Assembly: GCA_029977045.1 (NCBI GenBank)
Contig: JAPOLP010000056.1
Span: 1 to 13,702, forward strand
DNA length: 13,702 bases
Origin: Planctomycetota bacterium
GTDB lineage: Bacteria; Planctomycetota; Planctomycetia; Planctomycetales; Planctomycetaceae
Direction of reading: 5' to 3'
Part shown: piece by piece, positions 1 through 6,181 of the stretch
Layout: every line of letters starts with the position of its first letter
How positions within the stretch are numbered: the stretch's first letter is position 1
Position numbers and translations under genes: made by a program
The notes under the pieces: generated by a model
The model's input: the letters and a program-made list of their open reading frames with translations, nothing else
What the model was told of the DNA's origin: nothing
Database searches by the model: none

Positions 1-761
1 CGGCTGGCGACGAACCGAGCATAATCTTCGGGCGTGTCGATTCCAACCGACCGGTGAGCGACTTCGGCAATCCGAATCGTGGCTCCCAGCTCGAGCGCCC
101 GCAGTTGCTCCAGCTTTTCAAGCTGTTCCAGCGGAGACGGCGGCAACTGCGTCAGCCGGAGCAGAAAATCGCGCCGGTACGCGTAAATTCCCAGGTGCAG
201 CTTCCACGGAGATTCGCCGTTTTCGATCAGTTCCTCCGGCGAGCGATCGCGGCTGAACGGCACCGGCGAGCGGCTGAAATAGAGGGCTCGACCGTCCGCA
301 GCACAGACCGCCTTCACGCAGCCGGGGTCACGCAGCACGTCGACGTCGTCGATCGGTGCACACAGCGTCGCCATCTCGGTCTCGGGATTGTCGATCAGCA
401 GCGACGCGACGAGATCAATCGCCGCCGGATCGATGTCCGGCTCGTCACCCTGAATGTTGACGATGATGTCCGCATCGGGCGCCGCCTTGCGAACGACCTC
501 GGCAATCCGATCCGTCCCGCTGGGATGGTCGCCAGTCATCGCGACCTCGCCGCCGAAGCCGCGCACGCAGTGAGCAATCTCCAGACTGTCGGTCGCGACG
601 AGCAATCGCGGCTGGCCGGTCTCGGCATCCTGCAGCGAAGCCGCCTGCGCCGCCGACTCCCAGGTGTGCTGAATCAGCGGCTTGCCGGTCTCAGCGAGAA
701 TCAATTTGCCAGGCAGACGAGACGATTGCAGCCGACCGGGAATCACTCCAAGAACTCGCAT
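1..761 (-). CDS. kdsB: 3-deoxy-manno-octulosonate cytidylyltransferase (CMP-KDO synthetase), 3' end cut by window edge
   Basis: Activates KDO with CTP to give CMP-KDO for the inner core of lipopolysaccharide, in the cytoplasm. Translating the minus strand from the ATG at 761-759 gives 253 codons with no stop before the window edge; the E. coli enzyme is about 248 residues, so almost all of the gene is present. Family landmarks are the nucleotide-binding N-terminus IPGRLQSSRLPGK (residues 7-19; the usual form is IPAR-STRLPGK), DHPSGTDRIAEV (78-89), the metal-binding VNIQGDEP (101-108, Asp106), then HLGIYAYRRDFL, LEQLEKLEQLRALE and GIDTPEDYARF near the C-terminus. The start is supported by GGAGG five bases upstream. 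The gene lies downstream of the SDR gene on the same strand, but 114 bases holding a palindromic repeat separate them, so cotranscription is uncertain. The identification is firm; the Ala-to-Gly change in the IPAR motif is a minor oddity. Confidence 0.95.
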   Translation of the reverse strand, partial: MRVLGVIPGRLQSSRLPGKLILAETGKPLIQHTWESAAQAASLQDAETGQPRLLVATDSLEIAHCVRGFGGEVAMTGDHPSGTDRIAEVVRKAAPDADIIVNIQGDEPDIDPAAIDLVASLLIDNPETEMATLCAPIDDVDVLRDPGCVKAVCAADGRALYFSRSPVPFSRDRSPEELIENGESPWKLHLGIYAYRRDFLLRLTQLPPSPLEQLEKLEQLRALELGATIRIAEVAHRSVGIDTPEDYARFVAS

Positions 762-781
762 AACGGCCTCCGTGCCGCAAT

Positions 782-851
782 GTAGGGTGCGTCTTGACGC
801 ACCACGAGATAACAAAAACCAAACGAATCCGGTGCGTTGCACGCACCCTAC
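782..851. repeat. 70-bp palindromic intergenic repeat (GTAGGGTGCGT...ACGCACCCTAC), MITE/REP-like
   Basis: A perfect 11-bp terminal inverted repeat, GTAGGGTGCGT at 782-792 and ACGCACCCTAC at 841-851, bounds an AT-richer core. Each end also folds on itself: GGTGCGTC/GACGCACC at 786-803 with a 2-base loop, and GGTGCGT/ACGCACC at 831-847 with a 3-base loop. It sits exactly between kdsB and the upstream SDR gene. From memory, repeats of this GTAGGGTGCGT type are dispersed in planctomycete and cyanobacterial genomes; this could not be checked here and only one copy is in the window. It could act as a non-autonomous mobile element or as an mRNA-level stem-loop between two same-strand genes. Confidence 0.75.
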
Positions 852-875
852 TTGAGGAGAGTTTTCTTGTCACCG

Positions 876-1844
876 TCAGTCGCCATTCCGCATTGCGTCA
901 GCCGGTCCCTTCCGGATGCACAGCTCGCTTGCGGGATCGGCCCAGTCGGGGAATTCAAATCGAAACCCGGAGTCGAGAAGCCTGCGTGGTACGACCCGGC
1001 GACTTTTGAGAATCAGTTCCGACTCTGTCCGCATCAGAAACGTGCCGACTTCAACCATCCACCTTCGTGCGGGCAATCCGAATCTCACACCGCAGGCAGT
1101 TCGCAAATGCCGCATGAACTCTGCGTACGGCAAGGGGTTCGGCGACGCCAGATTCACAGCACCGTCGAACTCCTCGCGATCGATCAACCAGTAGATGGCG
1201 TTGACGAAATCCTGCTCGTGAATCCACGAGACATACTGACGTCCGTCGCCGATCGTTCCACCGAGGCCTGCCAGTGTCAGACGGCGCAGAACGTCGAAGA
1301 CGCCTCCACGGTCCGGGCTCATCGTCATCGCCGACCGGAGGAGAACCTGACGCGTGCCGGGGACGCTCGCATCCAGGGCGGCCTGCTCCCACGCCTTAGC
1401 GACATCAATGCTGAATTTCCAGGTCTCCGGCACATCGTCTTCGCTGCCGCCGAGAGTGCCGGACATTTCATCGTTCGGAGCGTCGTAACGATGCGAATAG
1501 ATGGTCGCCGTACTCGCCTGCAGCCAGACTCGCGGCGGAACGGTGCAGCGGGAAATGCCCTGACCAACAACTCTCGTCGAGTTAACCCGTGATTCCATGA
1601 TCAAGCGACGATTCCGCTTTCCGTAGCGGCAGTCGACGCTTCGCCCGGCCAGATTGAACACGACATCGGCACCGTCCAACTCTGCCACCCAGTCGCCGAC
1701 GCGCTCGGCGTCCCACTCAACGACTCGACACGTCGAATGTTTCGGTCGTCTGCTGAGGATGACGACTTCGTGCCCGTCTCGCTGAAATGTTCGGGTCAGC
1801 AGCGTACCGACCTGTTCTGAGCCGCCCGGAATCACAATCTTCAT
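876..1844 (-). CDS. TIGR01777/YfcH-family NAD(P)-dependent epimerase (extended SDR)
   Basis: A 322-residue cytoplasmic Rossmann-fold protein, probably an NAD(P)-linked sugar-nucleotide-type epimerase or reductase of unknown substrate. The N-terminus MKIVIPGGSEQVG replaces the usual GGTGxxG dinucleotide-binding loop with GGSEQVG. Further YfcH-family marks are DGADVVFNLAGRSV (about 58-71), an ESRVNSTRVV stretch, LRSAMTMSPDRGGVF, the family-typical GDGRQYVSWIHEQDFVNAIYWL (about 199-220) and a C-terminal DUF1731-like segment with LPARRWMVEVGTFLM and VVPRRLLDSGFRF. As in E. coli YfcH, no plain YxxxK is seen. Length fits the family (about 300). The ATG at 1844-1842 has GGAAGG eight bases upstream. 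Its stop lies 24 bases from the repeat in front of kdsB. Family assignment is firm; the reaction is unknown. Confidence 0.85.
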   Translation of the reverse strand: MKIVIPGGSEQVGTLLTRTFQRDGHEVVILSRRPKHSTCRVVEWDAERVGDWVAELDGADVVFNLAGRSVDCRYGKRNRRLIMESRVNSTRVVGQGISRCTVPPRVWLQASTATIYSHRYDAPNDEMSGTLGGSEDDVPETWKFSIDVAKAWEQAALDASVPGTRQVLLRSAMTMSPDRGGVFDVLRRLTLAGLGGTIGDGRQYVSWIHEQDFVNAIYWLIDREEFDGAVNLASPNPLPYAEFMRHLRTACGVRFGLPARRWMVEVGTFLMRTESELILKSRRVVPRRLLDSGFRFEFPDWADPASELCIRKGPADAMRNGD

Positions 1845-1887
1845 GCCTCAAGCCTTCCAGCAGGTGAACTGCGAAATTACTTGAGGC
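1845..1887 (-). promoter_or_regulatory. Candidate stem-loop in the leader of the SDR gene
   Basis: GCCTCAAG (1845-1852) and CTTGAGGC (1880-1887) form a perfect 8-bp inverted repeat with a 27-base loop. The 1845-1852 arm abuts the start codon of the SDR gene and the GGAAGG Shine-Dalgarno lies in the loop, so folding of the mRNA could expose or restrict initiation. An 8-bp match at this spacing can arise by chance; no function is claimed. Confidence 0.3.
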
Positions 1888-1942
1888 TGAACCGTCCGAA
1901 TCGGCTTCGATTAACGGCCACGACACGAATCTCTGTGGCGAT

Positions 1943-2431
1943 TCAGACCCGCTCGTCGTCCGGCGTGCCGGGCAAGAGCGTTGTCGGGATCCGAGGAAGC
2001 AGCCCGGCGGACGTTGGGTCGGATTCCGAGACCAGTTCGACGGCGGCGATGTCGTCGATGGAGAACGGGCCGAGCTGATCGAAGCCGGCGGCGGTGGCGG
2101 CCGTCAGGACGAGCTGCCCACGGCTGCTTTCGCGGGCGTCCGGGTAGCCAACGACCGTCTCGCCGCTGCGGAATTCGACGCGGACTTCCTGCGTCTCGTT
2201 CAGTCCGACCATTCCTTCATGGATCAGTGCCGGAAACCGGCTCCAGGCCCACGAGTAGAGCGTCATGGCCGGATCAACCCGGCCCGCGATGTTCAGCCAG
2301 TCGTGCTCGGCCTCGCGCAGATCTCGCAGGCTCGCCTGCTGGCTCCAGGGCATCAGAACTTCGCTGATCCACTGCCGCCGCGACGCCGCCAGTTGCTCGA
2401 AGCTCTCGACTGTTTCCGCTTCAGATGCCAT
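1943..2431 (-). CDS. Hypothetical protein, 162 residues, possible small beta-barrel C-terminal half
   Basis: I do not recognise a named family. The protein is soluble-looking and acidic, with no signal peptide or membrane segment. The N-terminal half (about 1-75) is helical in character and rich in Trp (QWISEVLMPWSQQ, HDWLNIAG, YSWAWSRFP). The second half (about 80-135) has alternating strands and turns: EVRVEFRSGETVVGY, then GQLVLTAATAAG, then LGPFSIDDIAAVELV. That strand-Gly-strand pattern resembles an Sm-like or other small beta-barrel, which is inference only. The C-terminus is a Pro-rich tail (LLPRIPTTLLPGTP). Codon usage and GC match the neighbours and opposite-strand readings look like shadows, so I take it as a real gene. 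The ATG at 2431-2429 has no clear Shine-Dalgarno. It is divergent from the MoaD-like gene, with about 195 bases between them that probably hold both promoters. Confidence 0.7.
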   Translation of the reverse strand: MASEAETVESFEQLAASRRQWISEVLMPWSQQASLRDLREAEHDWLNIAGRVDPAMTLYSWAWSRFPALIHEGMVGLNETQEVRVEFRSGETVVGYPDARESSRGQLVLTAATAAGFDQLGPFSIDDIAAVELVSESDPTSAGLLPRIPTTLLPGTPDDERV

Positions 2432-2615
2432 CGTTCGCCCGAGAGGTCAGGCTGCAGCCGGACCGTTTTGTGAATGAGTGTGTGACAGGGAGCGAGGATT
2501 ATTGGGACGGCAGTGCGGCCCAGCAATCGTCGATAACTGGTGACGCACTATTCACGACAACAAAGCAGCGGGCCGCAGTCTGAAACCCAGTCTGCAACAG
2601 AATGTCATTCGTTTC

Positions 2616-2619
2616 GGAG
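2616..2619 (+). promoter_or_regulatory. Ribosome binding site GGAG choosing the GTG start at 2627
   Basis: GGAG lies seven bases before the GTG at 2627-2629. It selects this start over the in-frame ATG at 2540, which would add 29 residues with no family resemblance. Confidence 0.65.
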
Positions 2620-2626
2620 AAGCAGC

Positions 2627-2893
2627 GTGTCGCGCGTTCGCGTTGAGTTTTTCGGTCTGGCCAGGTCGCGATCCGGAGTCGAAGCATTCGAACTGAATGC
2701 GGCAACGCTGTGCGACGTCATCAACCATCTGACCGAGCGATTCCCTGCGTTGGCCCAGACCTGCTTCCCCGATGGAACAATCAGCTCACACTGGCTATTC
2801 AGCCTCAACGGTCGCGACTTCACCCGGCAGGACTCCACCGAACTGGCAGACGGAGACGTCCTGCTACTGCTGTCCGCGGATGCCGGTGGGTAG
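2627..2893 (+). CDS. MoaD/ThiS-like sulfur-carrier protein (beta-grasp, C-terminal Gly-Gly)
   Basis: Small beta-grasp protein of 88 residues, matching the usual 80-90 of MoaD. In this family the C-terminal Gly-Gly is adenylated by an E1-like enzyme (MoeB/ThiF) and turned into a thiocarboxylate that donates sulfur, for molybdopterin with MoaE or for thiazole in the ThiS case. Visible marks are the first strand VRVEFFGLAR (3-12), the helix DVINHLTERFPAL (30-42), the Asn-Gly turn SLNGRDF (59-65) and the ending ADGDVLLLLSADAGG (74-88), which is typical of MoaD. The GTG start with GGAG upstream fits the conserved first strand directly after the start. No moaE, moaA, moeB or thi gene is in the window, so the partner is unknown. 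It converges on the RTX gene with 21 bases between stop codons. MoaD is the best call; a ThiS-like carrier of another pathway is possible. Confidence 0.85.
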   Translation: MSRVRVEFFGLARSRSGVEAFELNAATLCDVINHLTERFPALAQTCFPDGTISSHWLFSLNGRDFTRQDSTELADGDVLLLLSADAGG

Positions 2894-2914
2894 GTCAACC
2901 TCATCCCTCGTCGA

Positions 2915-3784
2915 TCAGACCTCTTCAACCCAGCCGGGCAGCGGGTCGAGCATGAAGTTTTCGTCGATCTCACCCATCGAGCCAGTGATAGTATCGCCCG
3001 CGTCGGCGGTTCCATCACCACTTCCGGCGGCAAGGGTGTCGGCCCCATCGGAGCCGTCAAGACTGTCGGCGCCGTCGCCACCAATCAGGATGTCGTCACC
3101 GAGTCCTCCGATCAGCGTGTCCCCCCCCGAGCCTCCGTATGCGATGTCGTTGTCGTCGCCGCCGCTCAGGTAGTCGGTCCCGGTTGATCCGGACAGGCCG
3201 TCGTTTCCAGCTCCACCAAGCAGCGAATCGTTTCCGTCGCCGCCATTCAGTGTGTCGTTTCCGTTGTTGCCGACGAGCGTGTCATCGCCATCTCCGCCCA
3301 CCAGACTGTCATGGCCGGGGCCGCCCACCAGACTGTCATTCCAACCACCACCGAACAGAATCGCAAGACCCTTCGTGAACGCCGATGTGTCGATGACGTT
3401 GCCGCTCAGGCCGCCGCTCAGTGCTGCGACTTCGATTTGACTGACCTCGTCATTGCCCAGCCCGGTCAGCTGACTGTTCGTGAGAACAAAGTCGACATCA
3501 CCGGCTTCGATCAGACGGTCGGTTCCAGCCCCGCCTTTGATCGTGTCGTTACCGTTGCCTCCGGTTAGCGAGTCGCCCGAGCCGCCGTTGCCGAACACCT
3601 TGTCGTCGCCGTCGCCACCGATCACTCGGTCCTTACCAGAGCCACCATAAAGACGGTCGCGTCCGGGACCGGCATCGAGATAATCATTACCGCCGTTTCC
3701 GGTGAGCTGATCGTTGCCCGGCGATCCGATCAGCGTGTCCTTTCCGCCGGCTCCAGAAAGAGTGGCTTCCGTCAATCCCGGCAC
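2915..3784 (-). pseudogene. C-terminal RTX part of the surface protein, continuing in frame after a TAA stop
   Basis: This 289-codon stretch is in the same frame as the preceding 798-codon part (3785-6181); the codon right after the TAA is GTG, so a gene finder may call it as a separate gene. It carries two blocks of calcium-binding RTX nonapeptides of the GGxGxDxLx type: codons 11-93 (3506-3754) and 145-253 (3026-3352). Between them is a spacer module ending NVIDTSAFTK-GLAILFGGGWNDSL. The end is PLPGWVEEV. No Shine-Dalgarno precedes the GTG at 3784, and the first residues finish a module begun before the stop (compare DRIDASQF-stop-VPGLTEATLSGAG with NVIDTSAFTKGLAILFGGG), so independent translation is unlikely. 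Either this is the untranslated remainder of a nonsense-mutated gene, or the stop is read through, or it is a sequence error. RTX repeats bind calcium and fold outside the cell. Confidence 0.7.
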
Positions 3785-4270
3785 TTAGAACTGCGACGCA
3801 TCAATCCGGTCCGCCCCCGCCGAGCCTGTCAGATTGATTCGGCCAATACCGATGATCATGTCGTTGCCGCGACCGTCGAGTGTTCCCGTACCGGTGTTCT
3901 CATCACCCGAGTAGATCACAGTTACGTTGCCACTGACCGTCTCAATAACGATGTCGTTGCCGGTTCCGCCGTTAAGCGTGTCGTCGCCGTCGCCACCACG
4001 CAGTGTGTCTCCGGTCGTGCCGCTTCCGTTGAGGTTGTCGTTTCCAGCGTCACCACTGAGATCGTCCTTGCCGGCCGAGCCGAGCAGAACGTCGTCGCCA
4101 GCGCCTCCGAACAGCACGTCATCTCCGCCTCGGCCAAGCAGGAAGTCATTCCCGTCTCCGCCAGACATGGTGTCGTTTCCACTGAAGCCATCCAGCCGAT
4201 CGTCGTCGCCGCCGCCATTGAGTTCATCGCTCTGGTCGGAACCGTTCAACGTGTCCGGCCCGGCACCGCC
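3026..4270 (-). repeat. Tandem RTX-coding repeats, 27-bp period, in three blocks
   Basis: The DNA encoding GGxGxDxLx nonapeptides repeats with a 27-bp period at about 3944-4270 (12 units), 3506-3754 and 3026-3352. Most units have diverged at DNA level. One pair is nearly fresh: CCGCCCACCAGACTGTCAT is identical at 3294-3312 and 3321-3339, exactly one unit apart, which suggests a recent unit duplication or local conversion. Such arrays can gain or lose units by recombination. Confidence 0.8.
3785..3787 (-). other. In-frame TAA interrupting the RTX surface-protein frame
   Basis: The minus strand reads GCG TCG CAG TTC TAA GTG CCG GGA, that is A-S-Q-F-stop-V-P-G. The same frame continues with family-like RTX sequence for 289 codons. 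The stop falls inside a spacer module whose other copy in the same protein is uninterrupted, at the position where that copy has Thr. Confidence 0.9.
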
Positions 4271-6181
4271 GTTCACCGTGACTGCAAAGTCTCCGCTGTC
4301 CAGGACGGGCTTCGCGAAAACGTTCGCGCCATCGCCCGTATTGACCGTCAGCGACTCGGTCGGATCGTCGAACGTGATGACTCGCGTCAGAGCCGACGAC
4401 GAAATCTGAGACCGACCGTCACCCGGCATCGCATCGTCGGAAACGGTGATCACGTCATCGGCATCGCCGAACGTGAAGACAAGATTCGGCGCGGAGTAGT
4501 TTTCAGTAACGGTTTCGACACCCGTGTAGACGATCATCGCGGCGTCAACGCCGATACTTCCGTCGGTGTTGTTCAGCAGCGTTCGATCGACAGTCGTCGC
4601 CGCGGGCACAGTCCCGCTGACAGTCAGCGAGTCACCGGTCGAGATGTCGGATCCGGCGGCGAAGGTGATGCCACCAGACGGCAACGGAACACCGCCTGAG
4701 TAGTCAATCACAAGTGCGTCGTCATCGCCCGATCCCGTGATCGAAAGCGATGTGATCGCGACGAACTCCGTTTGTGCCGTCAGATAGTCGTTGACGAACA
4801 CCTGCAGTCGCGTCCCTTCGCGGACCACGCGAATGGTGTCAGCCTGACCGTCGTCCGCCTGAGAACCAACGGGATGATAGGCAGTCGAGACTGCCAGCGG
4901 TGCCGCTGCGGACACGATTTCGATGGGAACCATCTGAAAGTCGACACGTGCCGGATTAACGCTCGCGCCAATGGCTGCGATCGCAACAGAGAAGTCGCCG
5001 ATCTGTCCCATCGTCGGCGTGAACTGCAACTGACTTCCCGGCTGGTCGACCTGGTAAAAGCCGTTGGGAGCAGCAGTGCCCCACGTCGTGCCGATCGAAA
5101 TCCCGAGGACCGAAAGCTGGTCCTGGTCAGCGAAGCCGAGCACTTCACCGGCAATTTCCTGCCCGGACAACGGATACTGAGTCGGCACGCCTTCCAGTGT
5201 GCGAATCGAACCAATGGCGTCGATAAAGGGAGGAGCAGTCGAGGTCGACGACGAGAATGTCACGTCAAACGACTGCTGCGTTGTTTCCATCTGGTCGTCG
5301 GTCGCCGTGACGGTGATCGTCACCGTTCCCGAAAAACCGTTCGGCGCCCGCAACGTCAGGACGCCGCTGTCTGGATCAGTGAAGACCTCAACCGACGTCA
5401 CAGTGACTGTCGAATCAGGAACTCCGTTCGTTGCTGACACCGCCGCAATCGCGCTGCGAACGGATTCGCCGCTCGTCATGAAGCCGGCGACCGGGTGGTT
5501 GAAGTCCCGCTGGTGCTGAGCCGACCCCATGATGCTGAAGACGGAGTCGCTGGTATCATCCTGCACGCCGACCGGGTACGAGTCCGCCTGATTGTTAATC
5601 GTGTCAGACTTTTCGAGCGACAGAATGCCGGCCTGACTGTGCTGCAGGTCGGTGTGGTACTGGTCGTCGATCGGGCCAGGCATTCCGTTCGATCCGCCGT
5701 TTCCATTCGGATCGCCGCCCTTGATGTGGCCGTTCGCGGTGATCAGAAACAGATCCGACACGTCGTAAAAGCCGCTGCTGGCCAGCGTGATCAGTTGCTC
5801 GGTGACCTGCGGAGCCCGCTGCTCGAACAGTTCAAATTCGATGCTGCCGAACGTGTCGACGTTGAACCGCAGACTACGGTTCCCTTCCGGAATGAAGGTT
5901 TCGATCGAACCGTTGCTGCTCGACGCTGAGAACGAGACGCCGCCGCCGTCCGGATCGTTCGCGTTCAAAGCAACCTGGTAGGTCTGGCCACTGGGAATCG
6001 CCAGGTCGGCCAGTGCGTCAAACGTCGGCACTGTCAGCAGGGTTCGCGTTTCCAGAACCTCGCCATGGCGAGCGGTTTCTGTGCGTCGACGGGTCGATTT
6101 CACTCGACTCGGAGAAACACTCTGGAAGACCGCTTTGGAACGGCAGACTCGAAAACGACGGAGCCACTCGAATGTGATCAT
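3785..6181 (-). CDS. Large surface/secreted protein: LExRxLL motif, cyclophilin-like, cadherin/Ig-like and RTX domains (N-terminal part)
   Basis: A 798-residue product from the ATG at 6181, ending at the TAA at 3785-3787. In order: a basic N-terminus with LETRTLL (43-49), the LExRxLL motif found at the start of many planctomycete exported proteins; a cyclophilin-like domain (about 104-250: NVDTFGSIEFELFEQRAP, ASSGFYD, KGGDPNG, GILSLEKSD); a cadherin/Ig-like strand module (about 258-310: DPDSGVLTLRAPNGFSG); a second beta-rich module (about 318-430); a further beta-rich stretch of unknown type (about 435-630); and 12 RTX calcium-binding nonapeptides (638-746). Aligned to human CypA, Arg55, Phe60, Gln63, Phe113 and Trp121 correspond to Leu146, Gly151, Lys154, Ser216 and Gln224, so isomerase activity is unlikely; His126 is kept as His229. 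It is probably an extracellular calcium-stabilised scaffold or adhesion protein. The start codon is uncertain because only a weak GGTGAG precedes it. Function is inference. Confidence 0.85.
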   Translation of the reverse strand: MITFEWLRRFRVCRSKAVFQSVSPSRVKSTRRRTETARHGEVLETRTLLTVPTFDALADLAIPSGQTYQVALNANDPDGGGVSFSASSSNGSIETFIPEGNRSLRFNVDTFGSIEFELFEQRAPQVTEQLITLASSGFYDVSDLFLITANGHIKGGDPNGNGGSNGMPGPIDDQYHTDLQHSQAGILSLEKSDTINNQADSYPVGVQDDTSDSVFSIMGSAQHQRDFNHPVAGFMTSGESVRSAIAAVSATNGVPDSTVTVTSVEVFTDPDSGVLTLRAPNGFSGTVTITVTATDDQMETTQQSFDVTFSSSTSTAPPFIDAIGSIRTLEGVPTQYPLSGQEIAGEVLGFADQDQLSVLGISIGTTWGTAAPNGFYQVDQPGSQLQFTPTMGQIGDFSVAIAAIGASVNPARVDFQMVPIEIVSAAAPLAVSTAYHPVGSQADDGQADTIRVVREGTRLQVFVNDYLTAQTEFVAITSLSITGSGDDDALVIDYSGGVPLPSGGITFAAGSDISTGDSLTVSGTVPAATTVDRTLLNNTDGSIGVDAAMIVYTGVETVTENYSAPNLVFTFGDADDVITVSDDAMPGDGRSQISSSALTRVITFDDPTESLTVNTGDGANVFAKPVLDSGDFAVTVNGGAGPDTLNGSDQSDELNGGGDDDRLDGFSGNDTMSGGDGNDFLLGRGGDDVLFGGAGDDVLLGSAGKDDLSGDAGNDNLNGSGTTGDTLRGGDGDDTLNGGTGNDIVIETVSGNVTVIYSGDENTGTGTLDGRGNDMIIGIGRINLTGSAGADRIDASQF

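Noticed and set aside
54..785. Open frame of 243 codons on the plus strand
   Set aside because: It is the antisense shadow of kdsB: Arg-rich with no family motif, while the minus strand has all KdsB motifs.
691..873. 60-codon minus-strand frame across the palindromic repeat
   Set aside because: It is mostly a translation of the repeat element plus the start of kdsB in another frame.
837..1592. Open frame of 251 codons on the plus strand
   Set aside because: Antisense to the SDR gene, which has clear family signatures; the reading is low-complexity and lacks a ribosome binding site.
2772..3173. Pro/Ser-rich repetitive frame on the plus strand, and a similar one at 3927-4409
   Set aside because: These are opposite-strand readings of the RTX repeats, which give PSPP-type periodic sequence.
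2915..3784. Independent gene starting at the GTG at 3784
   Set aside because: No Shine-Dalgarno, zero gap after the TAA in the same frame, and it begins in the middle of a spacer module.
2960..4270. Regularly spaced DNA repeats that could suggest a CRISPR array
   Set aside because: The 27-bp period has no separate spacers and encodes the GGxGxDxLx nonapeptide; it is protein-coding.
4772..5437. 221-codon plus-strand frame
   Set aside because: Antisense to the beta-rich part of the RTX surface protein; composition is Arg-rich and unlike a real protein.
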